Positions 22,480-32,456 of a stretch of DNA of 64,000 bases are shown here, one piece after another. Origin of the DNA: Prorocentrum cordatum (Eukaryota > Sar > Dinophyceae > Prorocentrales > Prorocentraceae); contig CAUYUJ010015024.1 in the NCBI GenBank assembly GCA_963575745.1, positions 124,001-188,000 of the forward strand, given 5' to 3'. The position numbers were made by a program, and so were the translations under genes. Under the pieces are notes generated by a model, which saw only the letters and a list, made by a program, of their open reading frames with translations, was not told the origin of the DNA and did no database searches. Within the stretch, counting starts at the first letter, position 1; every line of letters starts with the position of its first letter.

Positions 22480-23231
22480 TTCTGCGAGAACCACCCTGAT
22501 TTCTTCAAGCAAGTGCATGGCAACGAGCTGCCAGCGATATGCGCTGTGTCAGAAGCGGCGATTCGCTCCGTCCAGGCCACGGCCCCGTGCCGGAACGCAC
22601 AGCAGCAGGCCGCCGGGGCGCGGGCGTCGGGCGCCTCGGCGTCGCAGCCCGACACGCCGCAGATGATGCAGCATGTTCGACAACTTGCGGCGGGCGCATG
22701 TCGGTGCTGGGGCAAGCCCTTTGAACCTGGAGATCCTGGGGGGCGGCGGCGCGAAGCGTGCCTCGGCCTCGCCGCTCGGCGTTCTCGGCCCCAGAGGACG
22801 CTGCCGCAAGTCTTCTTCCCGCTTCCGCCCCAGAAGTGGCGCCGCCGCCCGCGCCGGCGCCAGCGCCGCCAGCAACGGCCACCGTCGCCAAGGGGGGCAA
22901 GACAGCTCCCAAGAATGAGTCCGTCGCCTCGGTCACCGAGGCAATCCTGCTCGGCCTCGCGACCAAGGAGATGGGCGGGGGGGCCCAACGCCGAAGGCAA
23001 AAGGAAAAGCCGCGGCGAAGGGCGCCGCGGGCAAGGGCAGCAAGGCCAAGGCGCAGGGCAAGGGCAGCGGCAAGAGCGTCACCAAGTCACCGCTGTTCGA
23101 GCCCATCAAAAAGCTCGGGCGTTCGAAGTGCCGTTGCGCCAAGACGGGGCGCTCGAGTTGCAAAGAGCGGCTCAGGATGTCGAAGCTGTTGCGTAAGTGG
23201 CCTAGCCTATCATGTGTCATTCCTCTCTGAC
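22480..23231 (+). pseudogene. Lysine-rich protein remnant with Cys cluster
   Basis: The first part reads N-H-P-D-F-F-K-Q-V-H-G-N-E-L-P-A (22487 on). The frame changes near 22730 to A-P-E-V-A-P-P-P-A-P-A and again at a G run near 22975-22982. It ends with a K-A-K-G-K-A-A-A-K-G repeat and the phrase S-K-C-R-C-A-K-T-G-R-S-S-C-K, stopping at 23231. The basic repeat suggests nucleic-acid binding, and the Cys spacing is only loosely zinc-finger-like. The preceding fragment (21780) may be its N-terminal part. Confidence 0.4.
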
Positions 23232-23605
23232 GCGTTGTCGGTTTTCGGTCGCGCTTGATCAGTCGCGCGCCTCGCTGCTCATGGGTAATCCTGCTGCAGA
23301 GTTCAGGACATGTTGTCCGATCATGTATAGCATTCGTTGCCGCGCTTCTTTTCGGGGCCCTGGAGGGCGCATTCTAGCGCATGGGTAAGCCGCGCGAGCG
23401 TCCCAGGGGGCCCGGCCGCCGCCTTCTCTATTCTCGCGAGATGCCCTGCCACTGCTTGCGAGCAGAAAACAAGCGAATCAATCGCCATGCGATTCAATCG
23501 CTCGGGGGCCAGACAGGGCGGGAGAGGTGGAAAGGAGAAGGGGGCGAGGGGGGCAAGAGGGGGGAGGGGCAACTGGCAAGCAAACGGCTTGTCCTCAACC
23601 CTGCG

Positions 23606-23760
23606 TCAGCGATGCTCTCGCTCGCCCTCGACCGCTGCGTCAGCGACGCGCTCGCTTCGACCCTTTGTCAGCGATGCACTCGCTTGCGCAGGGGGAACTC
23701 TCTGAGACCGCTGCCCCTCGACCCTGTGTCAGCGATGCACTCGCTTGCCTGCGCTTGCTA
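23606..23760. repeat. GTCAGCGATGCACTCGCTT tandem words
   Basis: Four or five copies of (T)GCGTCAGCGATGCxCTCGCT appear, separated by CGACCC-type linkers. GCGA and TCGC make each unit partly self-complementary. Confidence 0.6.
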
Positions 23761-24672
23761 TCTCGCGGAGCGCCCCTGCGACAGCGCTTTCGCATGGCCA
23801 TTTGGGCTCGAGCCCTATGCGGCCGCGACGGCAGCCATGGCCGACGAAGCGGAGAGGTCTCTGCAATCGCTGCAGGCCTTGGCGACTCGTTTTTGCAGTT
23901 CCATCGCGGGGGCAATGGGGGCGGGCAAGAACGAAGGCGCTTGTGGGCCGAAAGGATAGGGCGAGGGCGCTGGCGGCGATTCGGACACCGACGCGTCCTG
24001 GGGTCAAATTTCAAAGCCTTCGGAAGAGCCGGGGGGCGACCGCAGAGGCAGCGGCGGCAGGGGCGAGGAACGGCCCAGCGGAAAGGGCGAGCCGAAGGGC
24101 AAGGACAACGGCTACAGCAAGGCAGGCGCAAACGAAGCAGAGGGCCCAGAAGCGAAGAGGGGGGGGGCATGCGACGCTGACCGCCGCGTGGAACTCGCCA
24201 GACGCTCTTCGGGAGGGGTCGGAGATGGCGATGGCGTTCGCCGCGCCGCGGGCCTTGCGCGGCCCGCCCCCCCTAAGCGGGGGGGGCGGGGGGCGTCGAC
24301 GCGGCGCGGCAACTCCTGGCCAGCAGGCGGGCAGCGCTGGAAGACGCGAGGTGGCACGTCCAGACAGTTGTTCATTGAGCAATGCGGCGCAGGCGGCTGG
24401 GGCTGGCAGGAAGGCCACGCGCCGAGGAGGCCATCGGAAAAATTGCAAGGGCAAGGGCGGCTCCTCCCAGGGCGGCGGCGGCAAGGGCATCCAGGACAAG
24501 GGCGGCGCGGGCGCCAAGGGATGCTCCTGGCGGGGCCCCCCGGGCGACGTGGGCGGCGAGGCTGCTTCCTACCAGAGCAGCAGGGGCAGCGGGGGCAGCG
24601 CCTCCGAGGGCCCGCGAGCGCCGCGGGCACCAACCCACAGGTGGGGCCCCGCCTTCCTCGAGGACATTTGAA
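23760..24672 (+). other. Possible Gly/Lys-rich frame, low confidence
   Basis: A plus-strand frame is open to 24671 and ends in G-S-S-Q-G-G-G-G-K-G-I-Q-D-K-G-G-A-G-A. This resembles, on the opposite strand and with different order, the K-G-G-K-G-G tail of the protein at 27.3-28.1 kb. The sequence is very GC-rich and two other frames are also open, so I cannot tell coding from composition. Confidence 0.25.
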
Positions 24673-24679
24673 GAACAAA

Positions 24680-24788
24680 TAGGGCGACGAAATCGCTGCG
24701 TGCATCATCTGTATCAATCTATTCCCTGCTATGCCCCGACGCACGTCATGCCCCTGCGTCGTTCGAAGCGGAGGCGGGGGTCGCACTG

Positions 24789-24824
<36 letters not shown>

Positions 24825-25690
24825 AAAAAAACGAGGGCGGCGCCATAAAAGGCGCTCACACTAATAAAGGGGGACATCGGCCCCCCTCGCACCGTGGCCC
24901 CCCATTCGCACGCGTCAACTACATATCCCACTCCAGTGCTGCACGGCAAGTTAGTTAGCCCGTGTTTCCTGGCAACTCTCCGCGCCTCGCCCCCAGGGGG
25001 TAGGGCGGGGGGGCAGCGCTGGACAATCGACATAATCTAGACGCTGTAAGAACACGTTCGCATGCAATCGCACAACAATCGGCGCGATCTCGGTAGCAGG
25101 GGAGTTCCGCGGCCCGACGCAAGCAAGCCCCAGCCCCTATCTTGGGAGCATAGGAGTGCATTGGCCTGACGCAAATAAGCCCCAGCCCCTATCTTCCGCT
25201 TGGCGACTCGCTCATCTAACGGGATTGGTTGTCATGGATGCGGCTGCAGGGCACTCATCCTCCATCCCTCCACCACTCCCCTGCCCTCTTCGTCGGCCTT
25301 TCTCCTCATTCCCCCCCCCGCCCCCCGATCCTCCGGCGATTGCATTCGCTTCATGGGTCGGGCCGCGCGCGCTGTCATCTGCTTGCGTTTGGTCTCCATC
25401 TGCGCGGGACAGCGGGCTTTCTTAGCGGCCAGGGCGCATTCGACGGGCTGACACGGCGGCGGCCTCGGCGAGCGGGGGCGAAACGGCATGGCGTTAGCGC
25501 GGTTGTTGCCCTCGCTGCGATTGCAAGAAGGGTGGCTCTTGCATCTTCCAGGGCGCCGACGGGGGCGCCGCGCGGGACAGGGTGGCGAACCGCATGCGCT
25601 CTCCCACCCATCACAACTCGGACAACGGTATTGAGCGGGAGGCAGATAACAATGCGTGCGTTGTCTTCGAGGAGTGGCATCAGGGGCGCC
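24680..25690. other. Spacer with (TA)n, no gene seen
   Basis: Contains a (TA)n run at about 24789-24822 followed by A8, and two related 30-bp words (GACGCAA(A/G)(T/C)AAGCCCCAGCCCC with CTATCTT) at about 25116 and 25165. No frame has motif or composition support. Confidence 0.45.
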
Positions 25691-25918
25691 CCGGGATCCG
25701 CCGGCCGATGCCAGCCGAAGAAAACGCCGACGAACGACATCGCGGTGCGCAAGGGCGAGCTGCAGCAGATAATGGACTGCCTCGACAAGTCTCAGACTGC
25801 GACCGAACGCGCCGCGTCTATCGCGCGCGGCGCATCGAATGCGTTCGAGGACAGCGCTGCCGCGATCTCGGGCGCCAAGAAGACGCCTGGGAGCATCTGC
25901 GCGCGCTGCGTCGGCTGA
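25690..25918 (+). pseudogene. Short hypothetical protein fragment
   Basis: The last 65 codons of a plus-strand frame read I-A-V-R-K-G-E-L-Q-Q-I-M-D-C-L-D-K-S-Q-T and end with a C-A-R-C pair. Composition is clearly more protein-like than the surroundings. No start or upstream partner is identified. Confidence 0.3.
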
Positions 25919-26024
25919 GCCAGCCCCAAGCGAGGCCTGTCGCCGCGCGCTCGGCCAACTGTATTCGTCTACCTCGGAAGCCCACGGATGCTTGGACAAA
26001 CCATGCATCATCGTCGCAATCTAA

Positions 26025-26195
26025 TATAAGCGATCGAACCGCTGACATCTATTCGATGGAATCGGTCAGATTGGAGCGTCGAATCGATCGATCCAATCTT
26101 CGATCGAATCTGAGCGTCGAACCGATCGAATTGCTCATATTGGATTGCGATCGGTCGATCGCAATCCAACCTGAGCGATCGAATGGCTTTCAGTG
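26025..26195. repeat. GATCGAATC/GAGCGTCGAA repeat cluster
   Basis: Interlocking short words (GATCGATC, GCGATCGAA, GATTGGATTGCGATC) recur at irregular spacing, many of them palindromic around GATC. Confidence 0.6.
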
Positions 26196-26343
26196 TGTCG
26201 CACTGTCGTTGCCGCCCGTGTTCCTGTCGTTTACTTACCGCGTGTTGGTGGGAATACTGTCTCAGCTTAGTATCCCCCCGCAGGGCTCAACGGCGATCGG
26301 CGGTCCAACGGCGGCCCAACGGCGGTCCGGGTCCAACAGAATG

Positions 26344-26900
26344 TTAAGTGAGATACGCGTGCACTCAACAGAGGGAGGGGAGGAGGAGGAGAGGAGGAGA
26401 CAGGGGCGGAGGGGAGATGTTTTCCACATGGCAGCGTGGCGACGCGCACCTCCACCCGGGCGCGGACCCCGGTGGTCCACGCCCGGCGCGCGTGCGTGGG
26501 CCCTGACGGCCCGCGCGCTCGCGCTCGAGCACGCCTGCGGCCGCGCGGCCCCGGCGTCAGGGAGCAAAGCGGGGTGGGTGGGCACCCGCGCGTCGGCCTG
26601 AGCCGAACTCTACGGACCCAAAATGGCTACCTGAGCCCACGCCCCCTCCCACTTAACCTGCAGTCTACAAACCAATCCGACTATACAAGTTAAGTGAGAT
26701 ACGCGCGCGCTCAACGGAGGGAGGGGAGGGGGAGGAGAGGAGGAGACAGGGGCGGAGAGGAGATGTTTTCCACATGGCAGCGTGGCGACGCGCACCTCCG
26801 CCCGGGCGCGGACCCCGGTGGTCCACGCCCGGCGCGCGCGCGTGGGCCCTGACGGCCCACGCGCTCGCGCTCTGGCACGCCTGCGGCCGCACGGCCACGA
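26344..26900. repeat. Direct duplication (about 210 bp, 346 bp apart)
   Basis: Sequence from TTAAGTGAGATACGCG at 26344 recurs from 26690 with high identity through the GGAGATGTTTTCCACATGG landmark to the GCCTGCGGCCGC word near 26536 and 26880. Between the copies lies the 108-bp leader-bearing block (26583-26690). Either this is a partial tandem array of a 346-bp unit or the block sits between two copies of its flank. Confidence 0.75.
26583..26690 (-). repeat. 108-bp leader-relic block, copy 1
   Basis: 104 of 108 bases match 55969-56076. On the minus strand it contains, within 26637-26595, GGCTCAG, then GTAGCCATTTTGG, then CCGTAGAGTTCGGCTCAGG: three successive pieces resembling spliced-leader copies. 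The other copy heads the retroelement at 45-56 kb. Here no matching element body follows on the minus strand, so this looks like a solo or truncated 5' end. Confidence 0.65.
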
Positions 26901-27304
26901 GAAAGTAAAAGCGCAGCAGCGCGCGCAGGCCGCCCCGCCAGAGGCACAGGGCGGGGCCGAGGCCCGGCGAGCCTCGCGCGCGCGGCCACTAGCCTGCATC
27001 CATGAGGCCTTCCGCGCCCCGCGCACCCAGAGCGCGGGCGCGGCGCGCGCGCGAAGAGCGCAAAGTAAGAAAGAAAAACGAAGCGGCGCAAGATGCGCCG
27101 GGCGCAGAGCGCAAGTGCGGCCCCGCCCGCGCAGCGCGCAGGAAGAAGGGGGCCGCGTAGCGCGCGACGTGCGCGCCATGCTCAAACAACCTCTCACTCA
27201 CGGGCCTGGGCCCGTCTGGCGGTCCGCCTCCATGGGCCGCTGTCTTCCGCCCGCAGCCCGCGATGCCGCGGTCGCTGGCGTCGGGATGTGGGGTGCTGCC
27301 AAGC

Positions 27305-28063
27305 CTAGATGGATGGCGTGTTCCCCTGGCGGCCACGGCCCTCGTCGCCGCTGCGATCTCCGCCGCGCTCGCTGCGGCTGCGGGGGCTGCCGCCATCGCC
27401 GCCCCTCGACGCGCGGATGCCCGCGCCGGGCCTGCCGCGCTCGCTCGGGCCGCGGCTGCCCTGGTCGCCCTTGGAGTAGCCGCCCTTGCCGCCCTTGTCG
27501 CCCTTGCCGCGGCTCTCGGCGCCCTTGGCAGTCGTGCCGGCGTGCTTGCCCTTGACCTTGCCGCCCTTGCCGCCCTTGTCGCCTGCGCCCTTGCCGCGCC
27601 AGGCTGGGATCCCTCCCCCGCCGGCGGCGGCCTCCGCTGCGGCTGCCGCAGCGCGCCTCCGCTTCTTCTCCTGCTCGTGCCAGCCGCCGTGGGGAGCGCG
27701 AAGCTGCCCGGCGTGCTTCCCGGTCTTACGCCGCGAGCGGCCGGGGGGGGTGTCGCCGCGACGCGCCCACGCTGGGCCCCGCGCCAGGCTGCGGCTGGGC
27801 GACCTCTCGCGCTTGGGCCAGCTGAGGTCGCCCGGCGGGCGGCCACCCTCAGCGCCCGCGCTCGCAGCGCCCGCGCTGGGGCGCTCTCCGTGGCCGGAGC
27901 TGGGGCCTGGCGCCTCCCGCTCGGCGCGGCCGCCCTGCCGGGCCTTTTCCACCACCGTCTTGGGCTTGCCGTAGCCGACGCGGCAGGCCTCGCAGTAGCT
28001 CGCGTCGCACCCCTTGCAGTGCCACCGCAGGGCTCCGCTGTTAGCTCCGCCCGCGGGGCACAT
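27305..28063 (-). CDS. Cys-rich zinc-binding, K/G-rich protein
   Basis: I choose the Met at 28063 because upstream codons are translated GATC-repeat. The protein begins M-C-P-A-G-G then L-R-W-H-C-K-G-C-D-A-S-Y-C-E-A-C-R: a C...HC-x2-C-x4-C-x2-C cluster within the first 30 residues, like a ZZ/RING-type zinc site seen in many dinoflagellate proteins. The remaining 220 residues are low complexity: R/S/P, then K-G-G-K-G-G and G-K-G-D-K-G-G runs, suggesting an RNA- or DNA-binding tail. Ends at 27305. No obvious partner genes nearby. Other minus frames are open too because of GC content, so the C-terminal boundary is uncertain. Confidence 0.5.
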   Translation of the reverse strand: MCPAGGANSGALRWHCKGCDASYCEACRVGYGKPKTVVEKARQGGRAEREAPGPSSGHGERPSAGAASAGAEGGRPPGDLSWPKRERSPSRSLARGPAWARRGDTPPGRSRRKTGKHAGQLRAPHGGWHEQEKKRRRAAAAAAEAAAGGGGIPAWRGKGAGDKGGKGGKVKGKHAGTTAKGAESRGKGDKGGKGGYSKGDQGSRGPSERGRPGAGIRASRGGDGGSPRSRSERGGDRSGDEGRGRQGNTPSI

Positions 28064-28075
28064 TCCCTGGGGTTG

Positions 28076-28235
28076 CTCGGATCGCGTTTTTTGATCCGAC
28101 ACTCTTCGACACTGCAACTCTGATCCAAGCCATTGTTTTTGATCCAACGTGGTCACACGGCACAATTTTCGACCCGACCATGTTTTTTGATCCAGACCAT
28201 GTATTTTGATCCAAACCATGTTGTTTGATCAAACG
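28076..28235. repeat. GATCC 19-bp repeat, locus 1, with shared junction
   Basis: CCATGTTTTTTGATCCA units place GATC at 28189, 28208 and 28227 (19-bp spacing), with degenerate units back to 28104. At 28069-28100 lies CCCTGGGGTTGCTCGGATCG followed by CGTTTTTTGATCC, which recurs reverse-complemented at 43226-43258 beside the second GATCC array. Confidence 0.7.
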
Positions 28236-28299
28236 ACGCTTTTTACAGTATGTGCGCGAGTATATGTTGCATGGCCAATGCATATACATCTGTATGTAC

Positions 28300-28549
28300 A
28301 ATTATACATATCTATTATACATTTATACATAAACACAGATATACATATACATATACACATATACAAATGCATATGTACATACAGATACATGTATATGCAT
28401 ACATGTACACATATTTATATGCCTATGCATATATACATATATATGTATATATACACAAATATGCATGTACACATGTGTGCATATACATATACACATGTGT
28501 ATACATACATATATATAGTGTATGTATGACCGTAAATTATGTTGCATGC

Positions 28550-28594
<45 letters not shown>

Positions 28595-28595
28595 G
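28300..28595. repeat. CATATA/TACATA microsatellite
   Basis: About 300 bp of ATACAT and (TA)n words, with the purest (TA)n at 28549-28594. Confidence 0.85.
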
Positions 28596-28779
28596 CGCCT
28601 GGGACCCCAATGAGGTCCGCGGAGTACCTCTGGGAACGTGCGCCCGCGCTGTAGGGCGCGCCGCGGTCTCAAGCGCGGGGCGCCCTAAAGCGGGGGTCGG
28701 CGGACTCACGCGCCTGGGGGCCCGATGACGGCCCGCGGATCACGCCCAAAGTCCCCGATCTGCGGGGCGGCGGGATTTT

Positions 28780-29020
28780 GCCGTGCCGTGTCGTGCCGTG
28801 CCGTTCTGCCTTGGTTGTCTCAGGCGTCTTGGGGTGTCGGGGCCTTATGCGTCTTGGTGAGCCTTGAAGCATCAGGCGTCTTGGGCGTCTAGGGGCCTGA
28901 AGCGTTTTGGGGAGTCTGGGCTTCATGTGTTCTGGAGCGTCTATAGGGCCTCAGGCATTTTAGGTGTCTAGAGGCCTTAGGCGCCCTGGGGTGTCTGGGG
29001 GCCTTAGACTTCTTCGGGGT
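28780..29020. repeat. CTTAGGCGTCTTGGGGTGTC diverged tandem words
   Basis: Words of the form GGGGCCTTAGGCGxCxTGGGGTGTCT recur near 28830, 28880, 28915, 28950 and 28985. Spacing is about 30-35 bp with heavy divergence. It ends just before the pyrimidine-AG region upstream of the 29086 gene. Confidence 0.45.
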
Positions 29021-29085
29021 GCCCTGTCACCGCGGGCCCGTCTCTCCTTGAATTTGCGGCTCAGGCGCGTTGTCGGCGCCACGAG

Positions 29086-29980
29086 GATGGCGACCCCACC
29101 GAACGAGGACATTGTAAACCGCATCAGCACATTACTTAAGACGAGCGCCCTCTTGCCATACCGAGATGAGCTCGCAGGCCGCAGGGGCATCGACGCCCCG
29201 GTGAAGCATCGCGAACTCATCGTTGCCGTGAAGGACTGGGCCGTCGTCGTCGTCACCCTCGTGTTCGTCTTCCTTTTCTTGATCCTCCACCTCCCAAACA
29301 AGGGCGCTGGTAACAAGGGGGAGCTGAAGATCCTTTTCCAGAAGGTGGCGGAGAACCGCAATTCAGAATGGCAGCTCGGTCCCGAAGCAGAGGCATGGGC
29401 AACGAAAGTGGGCAGACGAGCTCAAGCCATGCGCCGCGACATCCAGCAGGCCATCACGAAAGCCAGAGATAGCGACAACGTTCCCGAGTGGCTCAGCCCG
29501 TTCATGCAGGACGGGGCCGACAAGACGGAGTACGATGTCAAGTACATAAGGGACGAGCAGGTTTGCTATCGGACTCAGAAGGGAGTCAAGAAGCCTTTGC
29601 GGGAGGAGTCTGAGCCGCTGCAGCCCAACGACGAGGGCGACGATGAGTTGGTCCTAGCGAAGTGGCATGACGGATTCACGCGCAGGATCCCGAACTTGAC
29701 AGATAAGACGTTGGGGGCCCTACAGGTGGACAACGGATCAGGGGATCGGCGCCCTTCAAGCGTGACCGAGATCAAGCGGGAGGTGGCCAAGGACGGAGCT
29801 ACGTGGCGACTGATCGACGCTAAGGAGCGTCGCCCAGATGTTCCTGACGTCGCTTTCCTGCGCATCTTCAGGGTCCAGGGCGCGGCGAAGCCGATGTTGC
29901 AGCTGGTCGTGACGCGCCACGCCGCAGACGAGAAGGAGAAGGCCACGTGGGAGAGGTGGGAGAGGACTGGAGAGGAATAG
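29086..29980 (+). CDS. Hypothetical protein with one membrane segment
   Basis: ATG at 29086 (M-A-T-P-P-N-E-D-I-V) follows TTTGCGGCTCAGGCGCG at 29054, which resembles the tail of a leader copy or a simple CAG acceptor; the same GGCTCAGGCGCGT occurs before the 40709 gene. Residues about 50-68 are a strong hydrophobic stretch (V-V-V-T-L-V-F-V-F-L-F-L-I-L-H-L), a likely transmembrane helix unless it is an unspliced pyrimidine-rich intron. The rest is a mixed charged, globular-looking segment (Y-D-V-K-Y-I-R-D-E-Q-V-C-Y-R). It ends with TAG at 29980, but the C-terminus may continue after a spliced segment into 30096. Confidence 0.55.
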
Positions 29981-30006
29981 GACGGGGGGTCATCGGGTCA
30001 ACGGTC

Positions 30007-30028
30007 GGTCAACGCATGTGCATTGACC
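30007..30028. repeat. 22-bp near-palindrome, copy 1
   Basis: GGTCAACGCAT/GTGCATTGACC. First of eight copies of the GGTCA...TGACC palindrome between 30.0 and 41.8 kb. It lies in the spacer between the 29086 and 30120 frames, upstream of a pyrimidine tract ending in CTAG at 30092-30095. Confidence 0.8.
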
Positions 30029-30119
30029 TGCCGTGGAGCCGGTGACCCGGTGGCCCCCCAGCCGTTCGCTCCGCATCCCCCCTCTCCTCGCCTAGGCGAT
30101 TGCCTGCGCGAAGAAGCTG

Positions 30120-30866
30120 ATGGCAGAGATGATCAATGGCATGCCAAAAGAAAAAGCAGAGGAACAGAAAAAAGAGCACGTCAAACCAGCGCCCAAGCAG
30201 ACTGCTGCCAGTAAGAAGCCAGCATCAGCATCGAAGTCGGATACCAAACAGCCTGCGGCCGCGACGTCCCAAGACGACGGCAACGAGAAGAAGAACGAGG
30301 GCGCGAAGGCGGAGGAGGATGACGCAGAAAAAGAGGAGGAGGAGGACGAGGAGGACGAGGAGGAGGAGGAAGGAGAAGAAGACGCTGAAGAGGCTGAGGA
30401 AGATGGCGAGGAGGAAACGGCTGAAGAAGATGAGGAATAAGAGGAGGAAGTTCGCAAAAAGCCAGCGCTCAAGAAACCAGCGAGTGCAGCAGAGGATGAG
30501 GATGAGGGCGATGGCGAAGCCTTGAGAATGAAAAGGCCCGCCGCTGCGGCGGAGGAGGATGAGGGCGAGGAGAAACATGGGGAATCGCCAAAGATGAAGA
30601 GGCCTGCGGCGGCACATGAGGAAGCGCCAAAGATGAAGAGGCCTGCAGCGGCGGCACCAGCGAGCGAGGAAGCGCCAGCGGCACCAGCGAGCGAGGCAGA
30701 GGCAGCGGCACCAGCGAGCGAGGCAGAGCCAGCGGCACCAGCGAGCACGGCAAGGCCAGCGGCACCAGCGAGCGGGGCGACACCTATGGCAACCAGCGCA
30801 TCACCGAGCAGGGCGACATCTTCGGGACCAATGGCGCCAGACCAGGACACTTGTTTCAAAACGTCG
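30120..30866 (+). pseudogene. Acidic K-R-P-A-A-A repeat protein with in-frame stop
   Basis: ATG at 30120 opens M-A-E-M-I-N-G-M-P-K, then K-K-P-A-S-A repeats and a long Glu/Asp run. A TAA at 30438-30440 interrupts the frame, but the same frame continues E-E-E-V-R-K-K-P-A-L-K-K-P and then four M-K-R-P-A-A-A units and A-P-A-S-E-A repeats to about 30866. Such K/R-P-A-A repeats are characteristic of dinoflagellate proteins. It is preceded by a pyrimidine tract and CTAG (30095), which would serve as a splice or trans-splice acceptor; the codons from 30096 are already in frame. An acidic chaperone-like or scaffold role is a guess. Confidence 0.5.
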
Positions 30867-31115
30867 TCCGATCCTCCGATCCTAGATCCTCCGATCGTCC
30901 GATCGTCCGATCCTGGGGTCTCCGATCCTAGATCCTCCGATCGTCTCATCCTAGATCCTCCGATCGTCCGATCCTAGGTCCTCCGATCCTAGATCCTCCG
31001 ATCGTCCGAACGTCGTCCGATCCTAGATCCTCCGATCCTAGATCCTCCGATGTTAGATCCTCCGATCCTCCTACTCCTCCCCCTTATTGCCAATTGTCCC
31101 TAGATCCTCCGATCG
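30866..31115. repeat. TCCGATCCTAGATCC tandem repeat
   Basis: TCCGATCCTAGATCC and TCCGATCGTCCGATC units alternate for about 250 bp. The downstream part of the preceding frame is just this repeat translated (S-D-P-P-I-L-D-P-P). Confidence 0.85.
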
Positions 31116-31119
31116 TAAC

Positions 31120-31870
31120 CCGGTCCACTGGGTAATCCGAGATAGGTCGACGATTTGGATCGAAATCATTATGTCCTCTTCCTTCGGCCTTCCCCCACCC
31201 CCCCTCCGCCGATGCCCCCAGGGCGGCCGCCCCGCGGTGAACGTGGATTCGGCCGACTCCATGGACGAAGGCCCTCCAGCACGCCCGATACTTGGCCAAC
31301 AGGCCGCGTCGGGGCCGCAACGCCGCTAACCCACTTACCCATCCGAGCGGTTCCACATAGGGGAGGGCGGGGGTCATCGGGTCAACAGGGGGTCGACGCG
31401 CGTGCGTTGACCTACCGCGGCATTGCAGCCGCGGCAATTGCTGGGGCGAGCGCCGAACATCCGCCTGATGGCGAGGAACAACGGCGCCTGAGACCGTGGA
31501 GAACAGCCGCCAGCGGCGGCGAGAGGTTGGGCGAGCGTTCGGGCAAGGGGAAAAGATTTCGTCGTCGTCGTCGTCGAAGTTCGATCGTCGTCGTCGTCGT
31601 TCGGTCGACGTCGTCGTTCGGTCGTCGTCGTCGTCGTTCGGTCGTCGTCGTCGTCGTCGTCGAGGCTTCGAGGGCGTTTCGAGGTCGAGGGGGGGCCTCG
31701 TTGCGTTGTCGCGGCCAGACTCGCCTCGAGACTCTGGCAAGGACGCGCCCCAGGAGGGGGCGAAGCACCGACATTCGACCGCTCCCGACGCAATGCCAAC
31801 ACGTTGTAATAAGGAACATCAGCACAGAGGCCCGAAAAGAACATTCAACACGTTGCAATACGCTCGAGCC
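31120..31870. other. Repeat-rich spacer, no confident gene
   Basis: Contains a near-palindrome copy at 31391-31412 (GGTCGACGCGC/GTGCGTTGACC), a (GTC)n/(GTCGTT)n tract at 31556-31672 and flanking GC-rich sequence. Frames across the region are Arg/Pro/Asp shadows. I see no acceptor-plus-ATG arrangement. Confidence 0.45.
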
Positions 31871-31876
31871 AGAACA

Positions 31877-31980
31877 GAGGCCCGAAAGGAACATTCAGCA
31901 CAGAGGCCCGAAAGGAACATTCAGGACAGAGGCCCGGATGGAACATTCAGCAAGGGGCCCGAAAGGAACATTCAACATCA
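31877..31980. repeat. 26-bp tandem repeat
   Basis: GAGGCCCGAAAGGAACATTC plus AGCACA recurs at 31877, 31903, 31929 and about 31955; a partial unit lies at 31826. Confidence 0.8.
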
Positions 31981-31989
31981 TTGAACCTG

Positions 31990-32370
31990 TAATGGGTCCT
32001 TTTTCGGGTCATTGTTCAAACTACCCTATTGCAAGACGACGTATGTAAATGCCCTGGCTCGAGACCCTTATGAAGGGCTACATTCGTGGCAGTGGGGTCC
32101 CGAGAAACTGCTGGCGCACCCCCCTGGGCCGTGCGATGGCAGCAGCTGGCAGCGGGTCCGTTGACGAGAGGAGCGGTCACGTTCTGGGGGGTATGCGAAG
32201 TCGCCAATGCCCCATGCAACCATGATGACCCAGTCACCACCAGCCTTAGATTCACCCCGTTCCCCCTAGCTCCATCTCGCTTCCCCTTCCCTCCTACCTC
32301 CCCGTCTCTCCCCCGTCCTCCCTCCTCCGCCGCCATCGCCCTCCATGATTCCTAAGTCGTTCCAAAACAG
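31990..32370. other. Spacer ending in a pyrimidine tract and CAG
   Basis: No gene is visible. From 32253 to 32345 the plus strand is C/T-rich and the segment ends AACAG at 32366-32370, immediately before the open frame of the next gene. This is the layout of a splice or trans-splice acceptor. Confidence 0.4.
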
Positions 32371-32456
32371 CTTTGAGCCGCTCGAAGGTTCTGGATGTGG
32401 AGCGCGTGGAGGACAGCAGCACCGAGTCGGCCGATGAAGGCCAGGTCAGCGAGCAG

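Noticed and set aside
31877-31980. CRISPR-like array
   Set aside because: Units of 26 bp are contiguous with no unique spacers. The same holds for the 25-bp array at 12981 and the 19-bp GATC arrays.
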